From Branchiostoma floridae (taxonomy: Eukaryota; Chordata; Leptocardii; Amphioxiformes; Branchiostomatidae): a DNA stretch of 64,000 nt. The stretch covers positions 30,743,850 to 30,807,849 of the forward strand of contig NC_049982.1 in NCBI RefSeq assembly GCF_000003815.2, written 5' to 3'. Both the position numbers and the translations under genes were made by a program. The number at the start of each line of letters is the position of its first letter. The stretch's first letter is position 1. The notes under the pieces are model-generated. The model worked only from the letters and a program-made list of their open reading frames with translations, was not told the DNA's origin and did not search any database. Shown here piece by piece: positions 1-52,140 of the stretch.

Positions 1-400
1 ACGGAAAGTTATCACCCGGTCCAGAACACCCGTATCGAACGTTTTCGCGTCACAGGTATGACATAAAGATAAAAGCTTATGCTACCTACATTTTGTATAT
101 TAAGTGCTTCAAACTCAAGTTGTCATTCTCCAAGCAGATGTTTGAGCAGAAAATCATAAAGTTTCCTAGCTGGGGGCCTTTTCTAATAACATTTATTTTC
201 CATCCCAAATCTGCTTTGAGATTATCTCTTTATGTCTTTATGCTATGCTTTGAATCTATATTAAAGCAACGACAAGTAATTTGGCTTACTGTTGTGAAAG
301 ATACAATGTAGCCCATCATCTTATAGGATTTTGCCGAAATGTAGAATAAAAAGGCCACGGACTACCAAGCTGCTGTAGTACAGACCTTAACATCTTACAG

Positions 401-40850
<40,450 letters not shown>

Positions 40851-40971
40851 CGATCTTGTACAAACTTGAAGGTTGAACAGATCAACAAAGGACAAAGCCA
40901 AAAACAAATTGAGTACTGTAGTAATGGAAAATGATTGTATTACCTGTTATATATTCATAAAAATGAATGTA

Positions 40972-41053
40972 GGGCTAGCCCTTTGTAATAGCCATAGGCT
41001 AGTTGGGCAGCCCTGGCTGTGTGTTCGGTGCAGCCAAACCAATAAATAAATAA
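40972..41053 (+). mobile_element. 5'-truncated retroposon tail in the SFI1-like 3' UTR, with 15-bp target duplication
   Basis: Flanked by identical ATAAAAATGAATGTA at 40957-40971 and 41054-41068. The 82-bp body (GGGCTAGCCCTTTGTAATAG, then TTGGGCAGCCCTGGCTGTGT) ends in AATAAATAAATAA. A second member is at 50269-50556. The AATAAA run lies about 190 bp after the stop codon and may serve as the poly(A) signal. Confidence 0.85.
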
Positions 41054-41734
41054 ATAAAAATGAATGTAATAAATACTTTTCAGAAGATTTATAACAATTG
41101 CCTTTTCTGTATATATACGTGTACATTTTGTTTTGGAAATGTTAGATTTTGAACGCCTTCAGATGACATCTTTATAAATGCAACATCTAAAACAGCTCGC
41201 ACTAGAATCTTAGAAGCTAATCCATTGTTGGCCTAGGGATGCTGACAAATGAAGAATTAAGTCAAGTCAAGGTGTTGCAGAAGGTCCTATTCATCTATTT
41301 GTGATGTATATTGTTACAGTCGCAATTTATCACACATAAGTCTTTGGTATACAAGATTTAGCAAAAATAATACTTGAATATATATTGTGTAGTCAAATTC
41401 CTTATTTATTGCTGATTTTACTTTAGACAAACTGGAAGCCTGAGATTTTTAGAAAACTGAATTTGATTTTGTCTTAGAAGATATATACATGTTCGTATAT
41501 GAAAACCACAGTGTTATTAAATATCATGATGCTGTACACGCAATGCTTTCGAAAAATGTATACTATGACAACAAAACACTGCTCTTTATGTTAAATGGTA
41601 GCAGTAATATTATCTGTATTTCCAAGGTCATATTTAAGGTTTGTGTATGTTGACGCCGCCGGTTAACTGGTCAATATCACATTGGTCATATTATCAAAGG
41701 TTAATAAATGCAACAAAAAGTGGTTAGTAAAGTT

Positions 41735-42890
41735 CAGCACCAAAAACTGTTGTGATTGTATGTCTGTCATGTCTAGTGTTCAGCACCAAGGACAAGTGTG
41801 GCTATGTGTGGATAGTGTTCAGCACCAAGAACTGTTGTGATTGTATGTCTGTCATGTCTAGTGTTCAGTACCAGGGACAAGTGTGGCTATGTTTTGATAG
41901 TGTTCAGCACCTAGAACAGTTGTGGTTGTATGTCTGTCATGTCTAGTGTTCAGCACCAAGGACAAGTGTGGCTATGTTTTGATAGTGTTAAGCACCTAGA
42001 ACAGTTGTGGTTGTATGTCTGTCATGTCTAGTGTTCAGTACCAGGGACAAGTGTGGCTATGTTTGCATAGTGTTCAGCACAAAAAACAGTTGTGATTGTA
42101 TGTCTGTCATGTCTAGTGTTCAGCACCAGGGACAAGTGTGGCTATGTGTGGATAGTGTTCAGCACCAAGAACAGTTGTGGTTGTATATCTGTCATGTCTA
42201 GTGTTCAGCACCAGGGACAAGTGTGGCTATGTTTGCATAGTGTTCAGCACCAAGAACAGTTTGATTGTATGTCTGTCATGTCTAGTGTTCAGCACCAGGG
42301 ACAAGTGTGGCTATGTTTGCATAGTGTTCAGCACCAAGAACAGTTGTGATTGTATGTCTGTCATGTCTAGTGTTCAGCACCAGGGACAAGTGTGGCTATG
42401 TTTGGATAGTGTACAGCACCAAGAACAGTTGTGATTGTATGTCTATCATGTCTAGTGTTCAGCACCAGGGACAAGTGTGGTTATGTGTGGATAGTGTTCA
42501 GCACCAAGAACAGTTGTGATTGTATGTCTGTCATGTCTAGTGTTCAGCACCAGGGACAAGTTCGGCTATGTGCGGATAGTGTTCAGCACCAATAACAGTA
42601 ACTGTTGTGGATTGTGTTCAGCACCAAGGACAGGTGTGGCTATGTGTGGATAGTGTTCGGCAGCAATGAGAGTTGTGGCTGTGTGTGGATCACGTTCAGC
42701 ACCAAGGACAGATATGTTTGTGGATAGTGTTCAGCACCAAGGACAGGTGTGGCTATGTGTGGATGGTATTCGGCACCAAGGAAAGGTGTGGCTGTGTATG
42801 GATAGTTTTCAGCACCAAGGACAGGTGTGGCTGTGTATGGATAGTTTTCAGCACCAAGGACAGGTGTGGCTGTGTGAGGATAGTGGAACA
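41735..42890. repeat. 85-bp dimeric minisatellite (GTTCAGCACCA core)
   Basis: The unit is two related halves. One is about 46 bp (TGTTCAGCACCAAGAACAGT, ending GTCATGTCTAG). The other is about 39 bp (TGTTCAGCACCAGGGACAAG, then TGTGGCTATG). About nine dimers run to about 42,590, then simpler monomers with CAAGGACAGGTGTGG. Open frames here repeat every 85 bp and are repeat artefacts, not proteins. Confidence 0.95.
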
Positions 42891-42891
42891 A

Positions 42892-43318
42892 TTCGCAGCG
42901 TCACGCCCATTCCCAACCCCCAGCCAGGTGATGGAGTTATAAAGAGTGTGGAAAAAGTCCCCATCCCTGACCAGAGAGCGAGGCAAATACCTACTATGAG
43001 CCTATAAAAGGAGGGCGTGAGGGCTTGGAAAAGAAAAAGGTTCCCATCTTTACACACTTAATACCTCCGCATTACCTAACCCACTTCCCTTCTCCCCCCC
43101 CCCTTAGCCTCTTCCTTTCGCCTGCTTCTCCCAACTACCTTGTGCTTTTCTTCCCCAAAGTCTAACCGCGCGCCTTTACTCTAGAGCTTTTCACTTTTAT
43201 CCCCTATTCCTAATTAGCATACATGCTTATTTGCATAATCCCTCTGATTGGCTGCCTTTCAAAATTGGGTTAATTAACCACCTGACTGGCGTGCGGGAAC
43301 AGGTGTAGCGCTGCGAAT
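42892..43318. mobile_element. insertion splitting the minisatellite, short inverted ends
   Basis: Repeat units stop at about 42,890 and resume at 43,320. The inserted DNA starts ATTCGCAGCG and ends CGCTGCGAAT, exact inverses. It holds CCTATAAAAGGAGG (TATA-like) at about 43,003 and pyrimidine-rich DNA, with no supported gene. Confidence 0.5.
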
Positions 43319-43600
43319 AGCGTTCAGCACCAAAGACATATCTGTCTGTGTGTGTATAGCGTTCAGCACCAAGGACAGGTGTGGTTGTACCTAGATAGCG
43401 TTCAGCACCAACGACAGGTACGTCAGAAAGCGAACAGCATTTAGCGCCAAAGGCAGGTGTTTTTGCGTCTGGATAACGTTCAAGACAGGGACAGGTATGT
43501 CAGTGAGCGAACAGCGTTCAGCACCAAGAACAGGTGTGGTGTTCAGCACCAAGGACAGGTATGCATGTGCGGCTAGTGTTCAGCACCATATATACAGTTT
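43319..43600. repeat. right arm of the GTTCAGCACCA minisatellite
   Basis: At least six degenerate units (AGCGTTCAGCACCAAAGACA, GTTCAGCACCAACGACAGGT and others). It is the continuation of the array beyond the insertion. Confidence 0.9.
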
Positions 43601-43724
43601 TTCCTCTTTCTGGCAAGTGTGGTGCTTAACGTCAAGGTCAGATAGTATTTTCTGAAGTAAATGCTTGTATGTAAATATAGTCTTCAAAACCAGGGACAGG
43701 TTTTGTCAGCCGAATAATCAAGCC

Positions 43725-44096
43725 GTATTTGGGAAGTAAGACTTGATGGGAACTACACACGCATGCTTCGTGCTGCCCTTGATGTTTCTTGGAGGAGCCA
43801 CATCTCCAACAAAGAACTTTATGGTCCCCTGCCGCAAGTATCGGCTGTTGTCCGCAGTCGAAGATTGCGTCTGGCAGGTCACGTGGTGCGCCATGAGGAA
43901 ATGGCAGGTCAGGTCTTGCTCTGGGAGCCAAACGAGCCGCGCAGGCGAGGCCGCCCTTCGGCCACACTCAGGAAGCTGATGCTTGAGGAAACAGGTCTGG
44001 AGGCCAACGAACTCCGATCAGTAATGCTGGACAGAAACGAGTGGAGACACAGGTGTCACCTCCAAGAGGATGAACTGAACTGAACTGAAGACAGTA
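43725..44096 (+). pseudogene. 5'-truncated LINE, C-terminal end of reverse transcriptase ORF
   Basis: A frame of about 119 codons with the end typical of animal endonuclease/reverse-transcriptase LINEs: VRLDGNYTRMLRAALDVSW, ISNKELYGPLPQV, RRLRLAGHVVRHEEMAGQV, EPRRRGRPSATLRKLM, MLDRNEWRHRC and a stop. A short (CTGAA)n run follows the stop, as in RTE-like LINE tails. The catalytic reverse transcriptase domain is absent. The clade is inferred. Confidence 0.75.
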
Positions 44097-44136
44097 AGTA
44101 ATTTTTGGCATAATCATCTGCTCTAACACCTTTAGT

Positions 44137-45190
44137 TCATGGATCAAACTACTACCTAGACAACGTCCCTTTAGAGGCTGTTATCTGCTGATACACTTAA
44201 AAGCTTCATTCTCATGGATCAAAAGCGTCACCTAGCAAAGTTTAATTAGAAGTGCAGTTAACCTCAGTCGTTACCCTTGTAAGAAAGAAATGTTGCTGTG
44301 AAAAAACAATAACTGTGCTTTTTCCGGATGACAGGCGTTGCTATGACTGTGCTTTCAACACTTAAACACAATATAGTTGTCCACACATAAGAAAGCTAAC
44401 AGTAGTACATATATTCTACTACAAGTCGTAGTGCTTTAGATTTTTTACTTACGCAATGCCATATAAACACCGACACTACACCTGTCCCTAGAAATGAACC
44501 TGAAAAATGATGAAAAATTTAATCAAGCCAGAACGGGAAAATGATTAGGTCAGTTCTCCTCAAAGTTTAGTGCACAATCACACATACATATGCTTTGGTA
44601 ACGCTAGGGCACCTTTATCCGTAGGTTAACCTATATTCGTTGTTTTTGAAAACAGGGTATTTAGGGAAATCAAGCGAAAGGACAGTGGTTTCAAAGTACA
44701 ATATTCCAAAATTATTTCTATTTCAAAATATTGCAGTTTGAAGCCAATGTTTGTCGATTTTACATTCCTAGAATACACATTTCAAAACAACGGATATAGG
44801 TTACCCCGCAGCAAAAGGTGAACTAGCATTATAGGAAATAACCTACGGTGTCTTCACTAGCGACATCAACAGTGACACGACTAGCGGGCGTATATTGTGT
44901 ACAACTACTCTATCGTCGCCATAATATAAGTTAATTTTCAAAGCATTGAAGAGACAAAGTAATTTTCAACAGGACGCCGGCTCACGCATAACTATTGTTG
45001 CGCTTTTTCACATTAAAAGACCACACTTTTGATCTATGAGAACGAAGCTCCTATGATAGTAGGTAATTGCAGTACTAGTAAGGAATGCTAGGCTGCGCTT
45101 TTGATCCATGAGAATGACGATTTTATGATAATAGATCATTGCAGTACTAAATTTTTAGTAAAGAATGCTAGGCGACGCTTTTGATCCATG
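44137..45190. mobile_element. large foldback element with tandem subrepeats in each arm
   Basis: Left arm has CATGGATCAAA at 44138 and 44213 (75-bp spacing). The right arm has the inverse TTTTGATCYATG near 45029, 45101 and 45181 (72 and 80 bp). The longest mirrored block is CTCATGGATCAAAAGCG with nearby CCTAGCA. It encloses the MITE at 44606-44824. It begins about 40 bp after the LINE end. Confidence 0.65.
44606..44824. mobile_element. MITE (CACCTTTATCC family), copy 1
   Basis: Left end GGGCACCTTTATCCGTAGGT and AACCTATATTCGTTG; mirrored right end CAACGGATATAGGTTACC and AAAAGGTGAACT. The second copy is 59514-59714. Confidence 0.8.
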
Positions 45191-45635
45191 AAGAAATTGC
45201 GTCAAACAGACAAATTAAAAAAGAAAAATCAATATTCCGGTTGTCTACACACAATCAAGCGACTTGTTTTTGGCTTGTGCTCTATTTATATCTACTTAAA
45301 TGCAAATACAAGTTTTTACTAAACACGTACTATAAACAACCACGCCTGTCCTTGGTGCTGAACACCACACCTTTTAGACACACAAACATACTTGTCGTTG
45401 GAACTGTACCACACACAAAAAATTGTCTTAGATGTTAATATCTCTCTCTTATTTTTTTTTCAATTTTTCTTTGTGGCATTTTGAAATATTTGATTACATG
45501 TATGGCCAAACCGTCACAACCAACTCGATACGATTGCGGAGCCTTCGTCGTAGACTTCCAGCTGGGCTGGCTTTAATTTGAGAGGCAGGACGAAACTCCC
45601 TGCCACGTCAAACTACCTTTCTGGATGAAATTCCT

Positions 45636-45981
45636 TTAGCTAAGCGCACAACCCGCCGTACGTACAAATACGTGCTGTCTACGTGCCAAAACGTGGGCAA
45701 TCTTTTGGGATCCGTAAGTGGTGATTACCGTCTCCGTACGAACTCGTAGAAAATCCGACGGATCTTGGAGCACGCAGACACGCCGTAGAACTTTACGTGC
45801 AGACAAAACTCTGTGTGCCATCGGGCAGCGGATTTGCCCCTCGGTACGTGCCAGTACAGGCGACGCGCCTGTCCTGTCAGTCTGAACGTTTTCTAAAATA
45901 CGTGGCGGATGTGCCCCCCCCCCCCAAAAAAAAACGTACGGATAAATTGCACGTACGGCGGGCGGTGCCCTTAACTTTTCC
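45636..45981. mobile_element. TIR element with ACCCGCCGTACGT ends
   Basis: The left end CACAACCCGCCGTACGTAC is mirrored by GCACGTACGGCGGGCGGTGC at 45950-45969. It contains GTGCCAAAACGTGGGCAATC, shared with 51948-52140. Also a C11/A9 run near 45909. No gene. Confidence 0.7.
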
Positions 45982-46929
45982 TGGCGTTAGTGAATGTATA
46001 AGCCGACTTAGAGACTAGCGAACTACCGCATATAAAAACCATCACACAATACTACACTATCAGGCTTACCCTATAGTATTGTGTGCGAGTAAAGCAAAAG
46101 TGCTAACACTTACAGTAGCAGCCAATATCCAATCTAATGTCTGATTACCTACTGACAGAAAAAAAATGAGTACAAAAAAGAACGCACCAGCAAAAACACA
46201 AAATGGTCTTTGGAACGAAGCAACTTGGACAGACTTCATTTGAAAAAGAGCTGACAGATCAAGTGATATGGCTCGTAAACAAGGAGATTTCATTATCCCA
46301 ATTTTTATCGTGCGTGTAATAGTTGATGTCACTTAAAACACGTAATTGTCGAGATGAATATCAATATACTATTGTATAAACCGAAGGTCTGTTTTGTGTT
46401 CAATGATAGTTTTAGTCACGGTAGATAGAAGTCTTAGACTACACGACATCGATATGTATTACTAGGTGAGGTGGTTTGAAAGGATTTTCGGTTAGATTAT
46501 TGACTTTATATAGTAAGATTTAAATGCAAAGTAAAAAGAATGTTTCAAATGCCTTTTTGTAAACTGAAGGCAATGAGCATATTTTACATATTTGGCCATG
46601 ATATAACTCCCAGATATCAGTGCAATGGCCATGTGTGTAAAGATTTAGTCTTGCATTCGGTAGAACGTGAGTTCAATCTCCGGCCGAGTCATACTACTCA
46701 TAGACTCTGAAATGGTACATGCTGCTTTCTATGCTTAGCAGTTAGCACTCCTCGTTTGAAAAGAGTACGGCAGTTGACAACGCAAAACTTCCATTGTGCT
46801 AGAGCATTTCTGTAGTAGCTTTTTAGTGTGTTTTTTTTAATAAGAGATGGGCGCCGCCCTATGTGCCATCTGGCAGTGGAGGGACTTCAACTAACTAAAA
46901 ACTTGACAAAGAATTTACTGTAAATTTAC

Positions 46930-47135
46930 TTACATTTTGCTTTATTTTCCTTTGTCTCCATGTCTTTTTCTTTCCATATTGTTTTTTTTTCTTTTCGAGT
47001 ATTTTTCTTTATTTCCGTCTCCTTTGAGATTACTATCTTTTTTTTCTTACTTTCTCCCTCAATTCGTTCTTCGTTTTTTTTCTTAACTTGCTTTCATTTT
47101 TCGTTTCTTTTTTTTCTTATTTTGCTTTGAAATCA
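46930..47135. repeat. T/pyrimidine-rich low-complexity tract
   Basis: About 200 bp dominated by T with TTTCTTT and CTTTTTTC runs. No coding content. Confidence 0.85.
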
Positions 47136-48062
47136 ACTTGTCGAACATCTAGATCGTTTTAAGCCCGTCACTCAACGCTGAACTCCTTGTAACAAGTAAC
47201 TACTTTGCTCAGTTGGTTAACCAAAACCTTGCTTATATCCACTTACAGATCACACACAAAGGCTTATTGTATTCTATCAAAACCCAAAGACACAGGCTCC
47301 ACAAAAAGCAACGACCCCATTTACAAAAACCACAAACACTGTAATACCAGTAATTCTTCGGACTTAGTTTTGACCTTTTGGTGGGTAGATTGTTTAGATT
47401 CTATGACGTACTCTCTTTCTTTCTCACAAGTATCTATCTTTTTATAGCCAAAATTGTCTCTACAACAACTCCTCTTAATCCTAACGTCGTGAAGAGAGTC
47501 TTGTGTCTTGAGACGGCCAGGGGATTATTCTAATCCACGGTGTTTTTAGGAGGATTACGTTGAGCGTTTTGGTGATATCTTTCTCCCTTTACTAACTGTA
47601 TGATGGCCCTGGTCTGTATGATCTGCATCGCCGCATTTGTTTACAAAAGTAGGGTGGTACTTATCTCCAAGCAGAGGTTCGGCTTCGAGTGTTTTGACGT
47701 GTTCTAGGCGTTGGATATATACGCACGATTGACCGCATCCAAACATCAACGGTCACATTGATGGGTTTTTTTCTTCCCATGGGGCCACAGCAAATTCATT
47801 TGTTGCTTCTCGGATTCTTTTTTCAGAAAAAAATGGAACGACAGATGAAAGGTCTGGGGTGATACAGCTTAAATAACATACAAAAAAACAACAACAGTGG
47901 TTTTATGCAATGAATCCTCTAGTTTGATTCGTTACTAATTACTTCTGAATAAAAGGCATTGTTTTAGACTGAAATTTTCTGTATGTGGCTTTGAATAGTG
48001 ATATTCACAGGTTTTAGATAGCAAAACCTGTATTATCTATTTCTCGGGACTCCACTTCCTCA

Positions 48063-48487
48063 CTAGCCTGGGTACCATCCGGAAAGTAGTTCGCTCCGGC
48101 GTTCATTATATACTATATACAGTCGCTTCTAGCTCTGACATTCACTATACACTATATACAGTCGCTTCTCTGTGTTTCCGTCTGGGAACGCGGACCATCT
48201 TAACGTCTTGAATCGTACAAATTTTGGAAGCAGGTGCTGATTGGTCCCTACACATGAGCGAAATATGGAATGGCTTCAAGCGCTCGTTCGAACAGACGTT
48301 CCAACGCCGGACAAGCCCTCTGCCCGCTCGTGGGAGTCCTGTTGTCATCGAACAGGCGCTCTAGAACCTATTCCTAGATTCGCTCACTAACTGACGTTAC
48401 CGCAAAATGGTTTGAATGCGCAAATCTCCAGACGGATAGCAGAAGCAAACGTAGGAGCGAACTACTATTCGGATGGTACCCAGACTA
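48063..48487. mobile_element. TIR element, 425 bp (TAGCCTGGGTACCATCCG ends)
   Basis: Left TAGCCTGGGTACCATCCGGA then AGTAGTTCGCTCC; right mirrored GGAGCGAACTACTATTCGGA then TGGTACCCAGACTA. Inside, CACTATACACTATATACAGT and a sister copy form a short direct repeat. No transposase. Confidence 0.8.
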
Positions 48488-49107
48488 CTTCCTCACTCCA
48501 TCTAGGAGTAGAAATGGGTACCTGACTTCGGTTGAATACTTAAAAGGAAGAAGAGGGTTGGGGTCTTCTTTTCAATACCGTGCCCTCGACACAGTGGTTA
48601 ACAACCCACTGCTTTTCAACCTTAACTAAAGAGGCCAAGGGACTACCTTAAACTTCTGTCTGTCATTTATATCTGGCACTGTCAGAATAGGCTGCTTACT
48701 TGAGTGCAGTGACACAGTATTTGTCTGTCTTACAGCAAATTAAAAAAAATAGAAGGTTTTTAGACAATGCATGAGTGGATATCGATTAAAAAAAGGATTT
48801 GTCGATCGGTTGGTCTGTTTAAAATCATCAGTAGGAGAATTCTGATTGATGCAAATCCAGCGGCGACGCCGAAAACAACCAACCACAAGTCACAATAGAT
48901 CTCGTCATGGTAAGAGGCATTGTGAAGTGTTCTCACAGGTCAGGTGACGGCCAGTGACGTAGGAACAATATATCACTCCAATGTGTATAGAACTCGTGAC
49001 GCCACATATGATACAGCTGCGCATGAACCCTTTTCTGTCGCTGGGTGTAATTCTTTGCCCTTGCCGAGACGTTTTTCCTGTTTCTGATTATACTTGGAAG
49101 GGTTGTG

Positions 49108-49215
49108 TTTAAAACTATAGAAAGGCAACATTTTCGGGAAAATGCCGAATGCTTTCCCTGTAGCCTTTGTTAGGCTACTCGTACACAATACTGTACCGTT
49201 AGACTCGCCTTATAT
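49108..49215. repeat. dispersed GGCAACATTTTC repeat, copy 1
   Basis: GGCAACATTTTCGGGAAAAT, then TGTAGCCTTTGTTAGGCTAC, then CACAATACTGTACCGTTAG. Sister copies: 52823-52912 and 57729-57832. Confidence 0.75.
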
Positions 49216-50268
49216 ACTGTCATGTAGTATTTCGTGCGAGTAAAATGAACTGTTTATCTAGTCATTATTTACATCTACTTGGTCTTTGGACCAGGCTATT
49301 ATATACTGTACCATTTGGTTTATAGTATTGTGTGCAAGTGAAGACAGACAGATAATTTCTCTATTTACAATATGAGAGCAATTATCTGAGCTTTGACAGA
49401 AAAAGAAGGCAAGAAAAACAACTCCATTACAAACAATATATTTCCCTGCGGGGAAAACTTTCATGAAAACTTCACACAAAGCCCGAGTCGACGTATGCCC
49501 GATATTGCCACCTCCATTGTGTTTGCTTGAAAATAACAGAATAACCTTGCCTTGCAGCTGGGTACAATGCTTTGCTCTAGACAGACTCATTTCCTTAATT
49601 ATGAATTTATAAATCACCTTAACAACCTTAAGAGAGCAAAATTGAATTTCGTATCAAAACGTCATTAAGTGTTTTAATGTCTACAGTATCGTAACACAAA
49701 ATGGAGACAAGTAATCAACGCACAATACATGTCTGGGTCGTTTAGTCCCAACTTTACTCAAAGAAGTGTTAGAGGTCTTTGCGTCTCGAGACTCTAATGG
49801 CGTCTTTTCGTTCCTGCACGACCTAAGTTTAGAAAATCATATTGTTTACTGAATCGGCAACTTATAAGTACACATTTGTACGTACGTAGAATCATATAGT
49901 ACATGATTGTAGTGCGTTTGTCACATGATTTTCTGTAGTATGATTTTCAGCAAGTATATGACCAAAAATAACGAAGGACGACAAGAACACAAGTAAAGAG
50001 AGAGAGAGAATCTCTCTCCATGTTTCATTGAGGTAATAAGATCTATAACGTAATTGGGAGTGGCAGTTCGAAACCACGGGACCTCTGTTCAATAGCGTCC
50101 TGTTTGAGAGACGTTCCAGGTCAAAGCTTGGTACTTATTATCGTCTGAGTCTGTATCTGATCCTGCTTATGTCTAACGTTATATGTCCGGTAAGACCACC
50201 CCTCGGCGTGTCAGAGATTCAACCTCATTACCTACAGATTTTGAGCCGACAATCCTAACCACTAGGGC

Positions 50269-50556
50269 CCACACACGTGCGATGGTGCGGTGTGCGATGG
50301 AGCAAACCCTTCTGTCTGGAGTTGGTGATTCACTACAAATCACCCGGATGGAGGCCTGGCGAACCTCTGTCTCGTATCAGCCACATGGTGATCTACATCA
50401 TTCACCCGGACGGGTGTGTCACCCCGTAAGGGGCGGTATAACCCGTCGTGTGCGAACATGTGCGAACATGTACAGGGTTAGCCCTTAGCAATAGCCTACG
50501 GCTAATTGGGCAGCCCTGGCTGTTTGTAAACAGCTGACCAAATAAATAAAAAAAAA
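50269..50556 (+). mobile_element. retroposon inserted in a SINE, with 9-bp target duplication
   Basis: CACTAGGGC flanks it at 50260-50268 and 50557-50565. The 3' part (GGTTAGCCCTTAGCAATAGC, TTGGGCAGCCCTGGCTGTTT) matches 40972-41053 and ends AATAAATAAAAAAAAAA. The interrupted host, read on the minus strand, has TAGTGGTTAGG (A-box-like) and GAGGTTGAATCTC (B-box-like), so it is a tRNA-derived SINE. Confidence 0.75.
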
Positions 50557-51947
50557 CACTAGGGCACTACACCACCAGTTTCTTTGTAAACAAGTTTTCA
50601 CACAAGAAATAGTCATTTTCGAATGCCTTTAAAATCACCGCAAACTTTGTCCGTGTGTGAGTAAAATGACGTATGATTGAAACTCGATACATCTACAGCT
50701 GTACGTGTGCGTCGGTACAAATAAACTCAATCTGACGTAAATATAAAAGCTATGCATATGGCACTATGTATACATCAAATACAAGGTGAAACTTTTAAAA
50801 CCTATTCAAGAGTAACGATGACGTCGTACAACGAAGTCATAAGTTCTATTTTAAGATTTCAGCCAGGCTTTACCAGAGTGACCGCTAAATATTACACCAA
50901 TGTATCATGTTCATGACGTCATAACGGTCGTGTTTTTGAACGCTAATGCCTATAAAAGAAAACTAACGACTTCTGTTCTACGTAAGAGTGCAAATAGACC
51001 ATCGCCTCTTCACTCGACTTTCTCATGACCTCATTCACAAAATGATACAATGAAGTCCTCAGTAGTTCCATAATCATACGGGTGCCTTTTACAAAGTATT
51101 CTTACCATAAAGGAAATACAAACACTCGTTAGTAAGTTTTAAGTAGATGTTCAGTAACAAAAGTGACTTGACTTGACTTTCACATGACCTCATTCACAAA
51201 ATGATACAATGAAGTCCTCAGTAGTTCCATAATTATACAGGTGTCCTTTACAAAGTACTCTCACCAAAAAGGAAATACAAACACTTTAAGTTATAAAGAG
51301 TTTTAAGTAGATGTTAAGAAACAAAAGACGAAGTGTTTGGTCAAGAAAAACTGTCAAAGTGTTTGATATATATAACTTGTAGCTTCCGCAAGGCTGGCCA
51401 CATGACGCACAAAGCTAATGAAGTGTGTGAGGCTTTTTGAAAATGAACGTTTTGTGTCGAATCACTAACGGTTGGAATATTTTCTGTAATACGATTTTTA
51501 GCTAGTATATGAGCAACAGTGCCTCGCATCAGTGTGAGTGCAAGAGAAAAGTGGCTAAAATAGCGCAAAGGTGAACCAACGTGCCTCAACAGTACTTCAA
51601 GAGTACCCCAAGCTCAGTGAGAAAGGCCCTTTAGAAAATAGAAAGAAGTCGGTGTTTTTCTTAAAACGCTAGATGTTATTCGCTACAGTTAGTGTAATCT
51701 AAGGATATATATAGTTCTAGTTTACAAGTGGGTTGTAGGTAGTTTGGAAACGTGAACCTATGAACTTAAGTAGCGCTTTGACTACCGTAGCCTAAACATT
51801 GGCTTGGTGTCCGTCCAAAATACAGATGAACGTTACATTAATTGATGCTAGGGAAAAGAACATGCAAGTTAAATCGGACTCAAGTGATCTGTTAAATCTT
51901 TGCTGGGTTTCGGCATGCCGCAGGATGGGTGCAAAAGGTCTGAGGCT

Positions 51948-52140
51948 AAGGGCACAACCCGCCGTACGTGCAACTGTGTAATGTCTACGTGCCAAAACGT
52001 GGGCAATCTTTTGGGATCCTTAATTTTTGGAGCACGCAGGCACGCCGTAGAACTCTGCGTGCATGTCAAATTTAATCTGCCACCGGGCCCTCGTACGAGC
52101 CATCAGGGCACCCTGTACACCGATTAAGGACACCGTACGT
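51948..52140. mobile_element. second member of the ACCCGCCGTACGT element family
   Basis: Shares CACAACCCGCCGTACGTGC, CTACGTGCCAAAACGTGGGC and AGCACGCAGGCACGCCGTAG with 45636-45981. The right end is less clear. Confidence 0.7.

Noticed and set aside
41752-42986. Series of overlapping 64-113 codon frames rich in VQHQGQVWLC-like sequence
   Set aside because: Starts recur every 85 bp with the minisatellite; all frames are repeat artefacts.
50183-50488. 101-codon frame
   Set aside because: It runs through the SINE/retroposon junction at 50268 and ends in the retroposon tail; not a gene.
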